DNA from: an uncultured Azospirillum sp.
GTDB taxonomy: Bacteria; Pseudomonadota; Alphaproteobacteria; Azospirillales; Azospirillaceae
Reading direction: 5' to 3'
Assembly (NCBI RefSeq): GCF_946480385.1
Contig: NZ_CAMLJP010000143.1
Span: 1 to 14,041 of the forward strand
DNA length: 14,041 nt
A model generated the notes under the pieces. It saw only the letters and a list, made by a program, of their open reading frames with translations. It was not told where the DNA came from and searched no databases. The translations under genes were made by a program, and so were the position numbers. Positions 1-6,570 of this stretch are shown piece by piece; within the stretch, counting starts at the first letter, position 1, and the number at the start of each line of letters is the position of its first letter.

Positions 1-68
1 CTCGAACCGACACTCCTTGCGGAACCGGATTTTGAGTCCGGCGCGTCTACCAATTTCACCACGCCCGC
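1..68 (-). tRNA. tRNA-Leu (anticodon CAA), 3' end cut by window edge
   Basis: Read on the minus strand, the segment starts GCGGGCGTGGTG and shows a D-arm with the TGGTAGACGC type of sequence. The anticodon stem is CCGGA/TCCGG around the seven-base loop CTCAAAA, which places CAA as the anticodon and makes this a reader of UUG leucine codons. A class II variable arm (TCC-GCAA-GGA) follows, as expected for tRNA-Leu, then the start of the T-arm (GTCGG then TTCGAG). The rest of the T-stem, the 3' acceptor strand and any CCA lie beyond base 1. No convincing promoter was found in the bases just upstream (69-120). Confidence 0.95.
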
Positions 69-284
69 AGCGACGCCTCTTCTAACGCAACCGCCCGGAA
101 ACGGAAAGTGCAAAAGAACGGGGCGTCCGGGCATCCCCGTCGGGATCTCGCCAAGCGTGGGGGACGCCGCCGCGGTGCCGCTTATTCCCCGCAGCGGCCG
201 TGGCCCCTGCCATGCCGTCGCAGGGGCGCCGCGGGTGTCGCGGACGGCTGGCCGAACGGCCCAGTACGCGCTACCTTGTCGGCC

Positions 285-821
285 ATGACGACCAAGCCCC
301 TCCTGTCCCGCGTCTTCGACGACCCCCGCGTGGCCGCCCTGCTGCTGGCATTGGCCAGCGCCGGGGTGCTGCTGTCAGCCCTGTTCTTCCAGTTCGTGCT
401 GGATTACCAACCCTGCGTGCTGTGCATCATGCAGCGCTGGCCCTATGTGGCGGTGATGGTGCTGGGGCTGGTGACCTGGCTGTTCCGCCGCTGGAAAGGG
501 CTGGGCGACGCGCTGCTGGTGGTGAGCGGGCTGGCCCTGCTGGCCGGCGCCGGCATCGCCGCCTATCATGTCGGGGTGGAGCAGCATTGGTGGGCCGGTA
601 CCTCGTCCTGCGGCGGGTCGGCGCCGGCCAATTCGCTGGAGGCGCTGCGCGCCCAGGTGATGGCCGCCCCGGTCACCCGCTGTGACGAAGTGGCGTGGTC
701 GCTGTTCGGGATCTCAATGGCGGGCTACAACGTGGTGATCTCGCTGGCGCTGGCGGCCTACGCCTTCGTCGCGGCACGCATCGCCTACACCCGCACCCCG
801 GTGTCGAGGACCGCATTGTGA
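285..821 (+). CDS. dsbB: Disulfide bond formation protein DsbB (quinone-linked thiol oxidase)
   Basis: DsbB is the inner-membrane enzyme that reoxidises periplasmic DsbA and passes the electrons to ubiquinone. The 178-residue product has the usual family length and four membrane segments (about residues 15-37, 53-67, 74-94 and 146-167). The first redox pair is the CVLC motif (C44, C47) after the first membrane helix, followed by the conserved MQRWPY stretch. The second pair is C109 and C133 in the large periplasmic loop. I chose the ATG at 285 because the open frame extends upstream only into low-complexity, arginine-rich translation and the family alignment begins near here. There is no clear Shine-Dalgarno sequence before it; a TACCTT at 272-277 could be a -10 box giving a very short or absent leader, but this is weak. 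The stop codon overlaps the start of coq7, so both genes probably share one mRNA. Both products depend on ubiquinone. Confidence 0.93.
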   Translation: MTTKPLLSRVFDDPRVAALLLALASAGVLLSALFFQFVLDYQPCVLCIMQRWPYVAVMVLGLVTWLFRRWKGLGDALLVVSGLALLAGAGIAAYHVGVEQHWWAGTSSCGGSAPANSLEALRAQVMAAPVTRCDEVAWSLFGISMAGYNVVISLALAAYAFVAARIAYTRTPVSRTAL

Positions 822-1414
822 GTGAAACGACGTCTGCCACCGCTGTTTCCCGTTCCGGCCCGGTTGCCGGTGCGCTTCCCGGTTCGCTGCCCGGCGATTT
901 GCCGCGGCGCGAGCGGCTGGCCCGCATCGTCCGGGTCGACCATGCCGGCGAGTACGGCGCCAAGCGCATCTATGAGGGCCAGATCGCCGTCATGGGCAAG
1001 GGGCGCCACGGCAAGACCCTGCGCCACATGGCGGAGCAGGAACTGGTCCATCTGGAATATTTCGAAAGGCAGCTGAACCGGCGCCGGGTTCGGCCGACCC
1101 TGCTGCAGCCCCTGTGGCACGTTACCGGCTTCCTGCTGGGCGCCGGCACCGCGATCCTGGGCGAGCGTGCGGCGATGGCCTGCACGGTCGCGGTGGAAGA
1201 GGTGATTGAGGAGCATTATGAGGCGCAGCTGAAGCATCTCGGTCCGGAGGAGCAGGAACTGACCGACAGCATCCGCAAGTTCCAGGCGGAAGAGGTCGAG
1301 CACCGCGACATCGGGCTGCAGAACGAGGCGGAGCGCGCGGCGGGCTATCCGATCCTGTCGGCGGCGATCAAGGCCGGCACCCGGGCGGTGATCTGGGTGG
1401 CCGAGAGGGTGTAA
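818..1414 (+). CDS. coq7: 3-demethoxyubiquinol 3-hydroxylase, Coq7/UbiF-type di-iron enzyme
   Basis: Coq7 carries out the penultimate hydroxylation of the ubiquinone ring, using a carboxylate-bridged di-iron centre on a four-helix ferritin-like bundle at the membrane. The 198-residue product carries the expected ligands: E45 in the DHAGEYGA motif, E75-x-x-H78 in the EQELVH motif, a glutamate in VEEVIEEHY (E127/E128, with H133), and E159-x-x-H162 in AEEVEHRD. The first 30 or so residues are a poorly conserved, Pro/Gly/Ser-rich extension. The start is a GTG at 818 that overlaps the dsbB stop (GTGA), which suggests translational coupling. An upstream start inside dsbB is possible but would add sequence unlike the family. 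Pairing with dsbB makes sense because DsbB uses the quinone that Coq7 helps make; that functional link is my inference. Confidence 0.95.
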   Translation: MSETTSATAVSRSGPVAGALPGSLPGDLPRRERLARIVRVDHAGEYGAKRIYEGQIAVMGKGRHGKTLRHMAEQELVHLEYFERQLNRRRVRPTLLQPLWHVTGFLLGAGTAILGERAAMACTVAVEEVIEEHYEAQLKHLGPEEQELTDSIRKFQAEEVEHRDIGLQNEAERAAGYPILSAAIKAGTRAVIWVAERV

Positions 1415-1470
1415 CGGTCGGGCGCAACGGGCGGGCGCAGAGGGCGACAGCGCCCCCCATCCGCACCGCG

Positions 1471-2034
1471 TTACATCGGGTCCAATTCCGAGTCCCAATA
1501 AAGAAAATCCCGCCAACTTTCATGGAGGAAGTTTGGCGGGAAGGCGCGTCCGTTCTCTTGCAGCTCGTAGGCACTGGGCTGGAAGGGCGGACTGAGGGGG
1601 ATCATGCCGCAGACGTGGGGAAGGCGGTCGCCCTTCGCCAGATTGCAGGCCGAACAGGATGTGATGACGTTCTCCCACGTCGTCCGACCGCCGCGGGACC
1701 GCGGGATGACATGGTCGAAGGTCAGGTCGTGGGTGGGGAAGGGGCGGCCGCAATACTGGCAGGTGAAGCGGTCGCGCAGGAAGACGTTGAAGCGGGTGAA
1801 GGCCGGACGGCGCGTGGCCGGGATGAACTCTTTCAGCGAGATGACGCTGGGCAACCGGACTTCGAAACTTGGGGATCGGACGACCCGGTCATAGTGCGAT
1901 ACGATGTTGACCCGTTCGAGAAAGACCGCCTTGACCGCTTCCTGCCAGGACCATAGCGACAAGGGGAAGTAACTGAGCGGGCGGAAATCCGCGTTCAGCA
2001 CCAGAGCCGGACAGTGATCGGGTGGTGGAGCCAA
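1471..2034 (-). CDS. HNH endonuclease family protein (McrA-like zinc-binding HNH)
   Basis: This is a chromosomal HNH nuclease-domain protein of a type common in alphaproteobacteria; its physiological target is unknown. With the TTG start at 2034 it is 187 residues. The N-terminal half holds the conserved LVLNADFRPLSYFPLSLWSW stretch (residues 11-30). The HNH core follows: CQYC (C92, C95), DHVIPRSRGG (D107, H108), WENV (N122) and CSACN (C127, C130), so the zinc-binding cysteines and the metal-binding histidine are intact. I chose TTG 2034 because AAGGGAG lies six bases upstream and family-like sequence begins here. A longer form from another TTG at 2157 is open, but its extra 41 residues look like untranslated sequence. 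It is monocistronic and convergent with coq7. It could serve in DNA repair or restriction; nothing in the neighbourhood decides this. Confidence 0.85.
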   Translation of the reverse strand: MAPPPDHCPALVLNADFRPLSYFPLSLWSWQEAVKAVFLERVNIVSHYDRVVRSPSFEVRLPSVISLKEFIPATRRPAFTRFNVFLRDRFTCQYCGRPFPTHDLTFDHVIPRSRGGRTTWENVITSCSACNLAKGDRLPHVCGMIPLSPPFQPSAYELQENGRAFPPNFLHESWRDFLYWDSELDPM

Positions 2035-2047
2035 TGGCCACTCCCTT
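2035..2047 (-). promoter_or_regulatory. Ribosome binding site that decides the HNH gene start
   Basis: On the minus strand, AAGGGAG (complement of 2041-2047) is followed by a six-base spacer and then TTG at 2034. This is the best Shine-Dalgarno match near the 5' end of the HNH frame and is the reason for preferring the TTG over the longer frame. Confidence 0.55.
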
Positions 2048-2162
2048 ATCTGAAACCGTTGTCTGACGTGTCTGGATCCCGGCACGCGACACTGGTGCGG
2101 CTTGTGCGCGGGGTCGTCTCTGCTCCGCCCCGGCGGCCGGATGGCGATCCGGGACAACCAAA

Positions 2163-2191
2163 TACATAGTGGATCAGGTGGCCGGACTCAA
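2163..2191 (-). promoter_or_regulatory. Candidate sigma-70-type promoter of the HNH gene
   Basis: On the minus strand, TTGAGT (complement of 2186-2191) and TATGTA (complement of 2163-2168) are separated by exactly 17 bases. Transcription would start near 2156, leaving a leader of about 120 bases before the TTG start at 2034. Each box matches four or five of six consensus positions. Confidence 0.4.
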
Positions 2192-2452
2192 CATCTTGAC
2201 CCGGTGCGGCCGAATTTCTTCACCGATGTGTAACCTTTTTTGCGCTGTGGACATGCGCGGAAAGGCGGCAGACCGCCATCCGGACCTTCGCGCGGGGGCT
2301 GTGACATCGACAACGGCATCGGCAGAAAATCCGGCCGCCTCCCTTGTGCGCTTACCCCTCGTTAACCATGACGGCGCCATGGTGGGTCTCGTTGATCCAA
2401 GCCGATCCCGCCGGTCCGAGCCGGCCGGAAGCGACCCCGAGGAAAGTCCGCC

Positions 2453-2620
2453 ATGACCGCCGTCATCATCGACCTCGCCCAGAAGCGCCGTGAACGCGAG
2501 GAGCGTGAGCGCCAGATCCGCATCGACGCGTTCGATCGCGAGCTGCGCCGCCGTCTGGCGCTGTATCTGGAAGGCGAAGAGATCCCGGTCGAGCCGATCC
2601 GCGACAATCCCTATATCTGA
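2453..2620 (+). CDS. Small charged hypothetical protein, 55 residues
   Basis: I do not recognise a named family. The ATG at 2453 is preceded by GAGGAAAG at a normal distance, and the frame closes at TGA 2618-2620. The product begins with a hydrophobic MTAVIIDLAQ stretch. A highly charged Arg/Glu-rich segment follows (residues 11-34) that is likely a continuous amphipathic or coiled-coil helix. It ends in an acidic/proline tail finishing DNPYI. There is no signal peptide, cysteine or membrane segment. The strong ribosome binding site and clean codon pattern argue that it is real. The gene lies 56 bases upstream of gluQ on the same strand and may share its mRNA. Function is unknown; a small adaptor or regulatory protein is only a guess. 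Confidence 0.7.
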   Translation: MTAVIIDLAQKRREREERERQIRIDAFDRELRRRLALYLEGEEIPVEPIRDNPYI

Positions 2621-2676
2621 CTCCTGCCCCCTACATCCCGCGCCCGGTCCGGCGCGCGATCCGCTATAAAGCGGGG

Positions 2677-3534
2677 ATGAGCGATCTCGTCACCCGCTTC
2701 GCCCCCAGCCCCACCGGGCACCTGCATCTGGGCCATGCCCATTCTGCGCTGTTCGGCTGGACCACCGCCCGCAGCGCCGCCCGTAGCGCCGCCGGCCGCT
2801 TCCTGTTGCGGATCGAGGACATCGATCCCAACCGCTGCCGCCCCGAGTACGAGCGCGACCTGATCGAAGATCTGGGGTGGCTCGGCCTCGACTGGGACGG
2901 CCCGATCCGGCGCCAGTCCGACCATTTCGACGATTTCCGCGCAGCGCTGGCACGGCTCGAGTCGCTGGGCGTGCTCTATCCCTGTTTCTGCACCCGCAAG
3001 GACATCGCCGCCGAGATCGCGCGGGCCGGTGCGGCGCCGCATGGCCCGGATGGGCCGCTTTATCCCGGCACCTGCCGGCATCGGTCGGCCGAGGAGCGGG
3101 CCGAGCGGATCGGGCGCGGCGACAGTTGGGCACTGCGACTCGACGTGGAGGCGGCCCGGCGGCTGATCGGGCCGCTGCGCTGGCACGACCGGGCGCGGGG
3201 TTGGCAGGATGCGACGCCGGAACTGCTGGGCGACGTGGTGCTGGCACGCAAGGACACGCCGACCAGCTATCACCTCAGCGTCACCGTGGACGACCATCTG
3301 CAGGGCGTGACGCTGGTCACCCGCGGCGAGGACCTGTTCTTCGCCACCCACCTGCACCGGTTGCTGCAGGCGCTGCTGGGCTATGATCCGCCGGACTATC
3401 ACCATCACGGCCTGCTGCGGAACGCGGCGGGCGAACGGCTGGCCAAGCGCGACCGCGCCCAGTCCCTGCGCTCGCTCCGCGATGAGGGCCGCAGCCCGGC
3501 CGAGGTTCGGGCGCTGGCCGGGTTTCCGGATTAG
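2677..3534 (+). CDS. gluQ: Glutamyl-Q tRNA(Asp) synthetase (GluQ-RS, YadB)
   Basis: GluQ-RS is a shortened glutamyl-tRNA synthetase paralogue. It activates glutamate and attaches it to the queuosine base at the anticodon wobble position of tRNA-Asp, rather than to the 3' end. The 285-residue product matches the catalytic core only and has no anticodon-binding domain, which separates it from GltX. Visible motifs are the class I HLGH signature (residues 17-20, within RFAPSPTGHLHLGHAHSA), the RIEDID loop (45-50), the zinc site C103-x-C105 with Y129 and C133, and LAKRD (255-259) in place of KMSKS. A TATAAA at 2665-2670 lies only six bases before the ATG, so the mRNA may be nearly leaderless; no good -35 box accompanies it. 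The stop codon lies three bases from that of the convergent oxidoreductase gene. Confidence 0.93.
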   Translation: MSDLVTRFAPSPTGHLHLGHAHSALFGWTTARSAARSAAGRFLLRIEDIDPNRCRPEYERDLIEDLGWLGLDWDGPIRRQSDHFDDFRAALARLESLGVLYPCFCTRKDIAAEIARAGAAPHGPDGPLYPGTCRHRSAEERAERIGRGDSWALRLDVEAARRLIGPLRWHDRARGWQDATPELLGDVVLARKDTPTSYHLSVTVDDHLQGVTLVTRGEDLFFATHLHRLLQALLGYDPPDYHHHGLLRNAAGERLAKRDRAQSLRSLRDEGRSPAEVRALAGFPD

Positions 3535-3537
3535 GAC

Positions 3538-5715
3538 TCAGCCCATCTGGGCCACCGGCAGGGCGGGGGAGCGGATGGCCTGTCCGGCGGTGCCGCGCAG
3601 GGCCTCCGGCGTCAGGCTTTCCTTGCCCAGCAGGGCTTCGGCCGCCAGCCGGCCGGAGATGACGCAGGCCTCGACGCCGGGACCGGGGAAGACGCCGGCG
3701 CCGGTCAGGCACAGGCCGGGGATCGGGCTGCGGCGGGTCAGCCGTTGCTGGTCCGGGGCGATGCCGTAGATGCTACCGGCGCTGGTGTGGGCATAGCGGG
3801 CGAATGTGGCGGCGCTCGCCTCCTGCCGGGTGGTGATGTGGCGTTCAAGATCGGGGATCAGGCGGGCAGCGGCGGCCACCATCGCGTCGCCCTCCGCCCG
3901 CTTGCGCGCCTTGTAGGCGGGGTCGGCGCGGTTCCAGCCGGCATCGGCCGGGGCCAGCCGCAGCAGGGTCATCGCAGCATGGCCGGCGGGGGCGAGGCTG
4001 CGGTCGTGGATCGAGGGGATGGCGATCGCCATGCCGAACCCTGCTTCATCGGACGGCAGGAACGTCATCGCCGGCAGGTCGGGGACGATGTCGAGCCCCA
4101 GCGTGACCATGAAGGCGGAGGTCGAGGGACGCAGCGCCGCGCAACGGGCGGCGTAGGCAGCCGGCAGATGTTCGGTTCCCACCAGCTCCAGCATGGTCCG
4201 CCGCACGTCGGCGTTGGAGATCACGGCGGTGGCGCGGATGACGCGGCCATTAGCGGTCTCGACACCGACGGCGTGGCCGTTCTCGATCAGGATGCGGGTG
4301 ACGGGGGTGCGCAGGCGGATTTCGCCGCCATCGGCGCGGATCGACTGGGCAAGCGCGTCGGCCAGTGCCTGCGAGCCGCCTGCGGGATAGCGGCCGCCGG
4401 AGAACCAATAGCCGAAGATGGGCGCCATCTGGCTGGCGGTCAGCAGGTCCGCCCGGTCGCTGAGATAGCCGGTCAGCACGGTCAGCAGGCGCTGGCCGGC
4501 GCGGTCGGGGATGTAATGGTCCAGCATCTCCTGGAACGGACGGCCCATCCAGCGCATGGAACGCGGGCAGTCGGTGGCATAGCGGCGCATCGCCGCCACC
4601 GAATCGGGGATGTTGGGCAGGCCGCGTTCGGTGCAGCCGCGGAACATCTCGTCATGGATCGCCCGCATCTCCGCCAGGAAGGCGGCGGCGCCGGCGGCAC
4701 TGGGCGGGTGGTCGGCGGCGATCTGGGTTGCCAGCCCGTCGGCATCGTCGGCCAGTTGGAGCAACTTGCCGTTCATCACCACGCCGCGGTTCACCGGTTG
4801 CCAGTCCACCCGGTCGTGGACGCCGAGCGTGCGCAGCAGATGATCGACCGGGCCGCCGGGCTGGGCGCCGCTGATGTCGTGGACACCGGCATCGAAGACG
4901 TAGCGGAAGGGTTCGGCACCTGGTTCGCCGCGGTTGCGCGCCTTGACCAGCCAGGAGGTGCAGAAGCCGCCGGGGCGGTCGTGCGCTTCCAGAACCGTGA
5001 CCCGCGCGCCGGCCCGCGCCAGCAGAGCCGCCGCCGTCAGCCCGCCGATGCCGGACCCGACCACCACCACGTCGCGCTCGTCAGGCGCGGTGCGCTTGCG
5101 GTTCAGGATCGCCGGAGCCGGCCAGGGGTGCGGGTCGGATTCGCTGAGCCGGCGGCGCATCCCCATGGTGACCAGCCAGTTCGGCAGCAGCCGGTTGGCG
5201 ATCATGCCCAGCGCGCTGGCGCCGATGGAGACCGGCGCTTCCCAGCCGGGCAGGGCGGCAAAGCCGAGGCCGCCGACCAGGAACAGAACGCCCCACACCG
5301 CCGTCATCGCCCGGTTGACGGCGACGAACTGCGGCAGGTGCCAGAACTCGCGCGGCCAGTCGTCGCGGGCATATTGCAGGGTGAAGGGGCTGCCGGCGGC
5401 GATGCTGCCGAAGGCCATGGCCGACAGCGCCAGATGAATCATGAGGCCGAGATTGCGCACCGGCCAGTCCCAGCCCAGCGGCGCGCAGAGCGGCAGGGCG
5501 GCGAAGAAGGCAGCAGCGACCAGCTCCGGCGCCTTGTAGGAGCCGCGCAACTTGTCGATGACGCAGAGCACGAGGCTGGCCGCCAGTGCCACGAGCGAGG
5601 CCGGCAGCAGCCCGGCCAGCGGCAGGACGGCGCCGAACAGCAGCCAGGGGGAGAAGCCCAGCAGGATGCGGACGACGATGGGGAATTTGGCGGGGAATTT
5701 GGCGGGCGTGCGCAT
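3538..5715 (-). CDS. Membrane-domain / CrtI-like FAD-dependent oxidoreductase fusion
   Basis: The 725-residue product has two parts. Residues 1-185 contain about five or six hydrophobic segments (roughly 14-33, 34-53, 64-82, 87-108, 134-156 and 158-174) of a membrane domain I cannot name. Residues 214-697 form an FAD oxidoreductase of the phytoene desaturase / carotenoid isomerase / retinol saturase superfamily. It shows the dinucleotide fold VVVVGSGIGGLTAA (G220, G222, G225) with E243 at the end of the second strand, the RPGG motif (247-250), and the C-terminal FAD motif LTGAGVFPGPGVEA (670-683). Canonical CrtI enzymes are about 500 residues and lack the membrane module. No phytoene synthase or other carotenoid gene is nearby, so the substrate is open; a polyene or isoprenoid lipid is my inference. 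The first codons carry a tandem repeat (KFPAKFP). The ribosome binding site lies inside a strong inverted repeat, described separately. Confidence 0.8.
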   Translation of the reverse strand: MRTPAKFPAKFPIVVRILLGFSPWLLFGAVLPLAGLLPASLVALAASLVLCVIDKLRGSYKAPELVAAAFFAALPLCAPLGWDWPVRNLGLMIHLALSAMAFGSIAAGSPFTLQYARDDWPREFWHLPQFVAVNRAMTAVWGVLFLVGGLGFAALPGWEAPVSIGASALGMIANRLLPNWLVTMGMRRRLSESDPHPWPAPAILNRKRTAPDERDVVVVGSGIGGLTAAALLARAGARVTVLEAHDRPGGFCTSWLVKARNRGEPGAEPFRYVFDAGVHDISGAQPGGPVDHLLRTLGVHDRVDWQPVNRGVVMNGKLLQLADDADGLATQIAADHPPSAAGAAAFLAEMRAIHDEMFRGCTERGLPNIPDSVAAMRRYATDCPRSMRWMGRPFQEMLDHYIPDRAGQRLLTVLTGYLSDRADLLTASQMAPIFGYWFSGGRYPAGGSQALADALAQSIRADGGEIRLRTPVTRILIENGHAVGVETANGRVIRATAVISNADVRRTMLELVGTEHLPAAYAARCAALRPSTSAFMVTLGLDIVPDLPAMTFLPSDEAGFGMAIAIPSIHDRSLAPAGHAAMTLLRLAPADAGWNRADPAYKARKRAEGDAMVAAAARLIPDLERHITTRQEASAATFARYAHTSAGSIYGIAPDQQRLTRRSPIPGLCLTGAGVFPGPGVEACVISGRLAAEALLGKESLTPEALRGTAGQAIRSPALPVAQMG

Positions 5716-5718
5716 CGG

Positions 5719-5759
5719 GATGGTGCCTTCGCAGGTGGTGTGCGTTGCGAAGGACCATC
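5719..5759 (-). promoter_or_regulatory. Inverted repeat sequestering the ribosome binding site of the oxidoreductase gene
   Basis: In the minus-strand transcript, GATGGT-CCTTCGCA pairs with TGCGAAGG-C-ACCATC across a 12-base loop. This gives 14 base pairs interrupted only by one bulged C. The hairpin ends three bases before the ATG at 5715. The only Shine-Dalgarno candidate, GAAGG ten bases before the ATG, lies in the 3' arm and is paired with CCTTC in the 5' arm. A translational switch or an operator at the same place would both fit. Confidence 0.6.
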
Positions 5760-5772
5760 GTCGGCAGGCGGG

Positions 5773-5884
5773 TGTACGTGCCAGCGCAGGTGCGCGGGGA
5801 GCAGGGGCGGCTTCGTGAAATGCGGCGTACGGCGGTTCACGATGCGTGAAGCGCGGGGACGTACGGGTGGGAGCGGGGCGTACG
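5773..5884. repeat. Cluster of CGTACG / TGTACG sites upstream of the oxidoreductase gene
   Basis: CGTACG occurs at 5826-5831, 5860-5865 and 5879-5884, with the near match TGTACG at 5773-5778. The first exact site is flanked by an inverted pair CGTGAA (5814-5819) and TTCACG (5836-5841). Three copies of a six-base palindrome within 60 bases is far above chance in DNA of this composition. The cluster lies in the gap between the recR stop and the oxidoreductase gene, where a promoter for the latter would be. Binding by a regulator is an inference. Confidence 0.4.
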
Positions 5885-5910
5885 TGTGGTGGCGGCGGAT
5901 GGACGCTACG

Positions 5911-5929
5911 ACGGCCGTTACAACGGCCG
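5911..5929 (-). terminator. Possible weak hairpin at the recR stop codon
   Basis: CGGCCGTT and AACGGCCG form a perfect inverted repeat across the recR stop codon, with only two bases between the arms. There is no following T-run, so it is at best a pause site and not a standard intrinsic terminator. It lies between recR and the oxidoreductase gene, where the operon could end. Confidence 0.25.
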
Positions 5930-6511
5930 CCGTGCCTTCAACGCTGCCGTCAGCGTGCCGTCGTCGAGATAGTCCAGCTCGCCGCCGACGGGGACGCCGT
6001 GGGCGAGGCGGGAGACCGAGACATCGGAGTCGGTCAGGCGGTCGGTCACCACATGGGCGGTGGTCTGGCCGTCGACGGTGGCGTTCAGCGCCAGGATGAT
6101 CTCGCGCACCGCCGGGTCCTTGGCGCGTTCGGCGAGGCCGGCGATGTTCAGGTCGTCGGGGCCGACACCCTGCAGGGCCGACAGTAGGCCGCCCAGCACA
6201 TGGTAGGTGCCGCGGAAGGCGCGGGTGCGTTCCAGCGCCCACAAATCGCCGGCATCCTCCACCACGCAGATGACCGAGCGGTCGCGGGTGGGGTCGGAGC
6301 AGACGGTGCAGGGATCGCGGCTGTCCAGGTTGCCGCAGATGGAGCAGGCGCGGATCGACTCGCCGGCCGCGGCCATCGCCTCCGACAGAGGAACCAGCAG
6401 GTTGTCCCGCCGCTTCATCAGATGCAGCGCCGCCCGCCGTGCCGACCGGGGACCGAGTCCCGGCAGCTTGGACAGCAACTGGATCAGGCGTTCGATTTCA
6501 GGTCCGATCAT
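5918..6511 (-). CDS. recR: Recombination mediator protein RecR
   Basis: RecR works with RecO (and RecF) to load RecA onto SSB-coated single-stranded gaps during recombinational repair. The 197-residue product has the standard length and order. A helix-hairpin-helix lies at about residues 10-30 ([15 protein letters not shown]). The zinc finger uses C56, C59, C68 and C71 (CSICGN and CTVC). The Toprim domain starts at ICVVEDAGD (E85) and includes HVLGG (104-108), and the C-terminal region contains the conserved [11 protein letters not shown] stretch. It is the third gene of the classical dnaX-ybaB-recR operon. The gap of 59 bases to ybaB holds a GC-rich hairpin about 15 bases before the recR ATG. 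Confidence 0.96.
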   Translation of the reverse strand: MIGPEIERLIQLLSKLPGLGPRSARRAALHLMKRRDNLLVPLSEAMAAAGESIRACSICGNLDSRDPCTVCSDPTRDRSVICVVEDAGDLWALERTRAFRGTYHVLGGLLSALQGVGPDDLNIAGLAERAKDPAVREIILALNATVDGQTTAHVVTDRLTDSDVSVSRLAHGVPVGGELDYLDDGTLTAALKARRPL

Positions 6512-6526
6512 CGATGTGCAAATCCG

Positions 6527-6547
6527 CCTCTCCCCTCCGGGGAGAGG
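6527..6547 (-). repeat. Intercistronic hairpin between ybaB and recR
   Basis: CCTCTCCCC and GGGGAGAGG form a perfect nine-base-pair stem with a three-base loop in the gap between ybaB and recR. No T-run follows on either strand, so it is not an intrinsic terminator. It resembles short GC-rich palindromes scattered between genes in many proteobacterial genomes. It could stabilise the upstream mRNA or reduce recR expression relative to dnaX-ybaB, but neither is shown. Confidence 0.6.
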
Positions 6548-6570
6548 GGACTTTCACAGATACCGTAGGA

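Larger units (their letters stand above)
2035..2452. other. Intergenic region between the divergent HNH gene and small-protein gene
   Basis: This 418-base stretch holds the candidate HNH promoter and a leader of about 120 bases, plus the upstream region of the 55-residue small protein. A TTAACCAT octamer at 2362-2369 matches the half-site bound by the cell-cycle regulator CtrA in Caulobacter; a single half-site is weak evidence. An open frame running through most of the plus strand (2169-2456) has no recognisable protein character and overlaps the start of the better-supported small gene, so I do not call it. I see no RNA gene or repeat here. Confidence 0.5.

Noticed and set aside
69..120. 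Promoter for tRNA-Leu (TTAGAA as -10, complement of 80-85)
   Set aside because: The -35 region at the right distance is CTTTCC, a poor match. The TTGCAC box nearby is 23 bases away, which is too far.
1442..1455. Short hairpin GGGCG-ACAG-CGCCC between the convergent coq7 and HNH genes, as a terminator
   Set aside because: It has only five base pairs and no T-run on either strand.
2362..2369. TTAACCAT as a CtrA binding half-site controlling the small protein or gluQ
   Set aside because: A single half-site without a partner TTAA is expected by chance often enough. I recorded it in the intergenic entry but did not call it a regulatory site.
2169..2456. A 95-codon open frame upstream of the small protein
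   Set aside because: It has no ribosome binding site and no protein-like pattern. It begins beside the HNH promoter and overlaps the start of the better-supported 55-residue gene.
3745..6099. A 784-codon open frame on the plus strand opposite the FAD oxidoreductase
   Set aside because: It is the mirror of a GC-rich gene. The translation is rich in Gly, Ala, Gln and His with no domain motif, while the opposite strand encodes a clear FAD enzyme.
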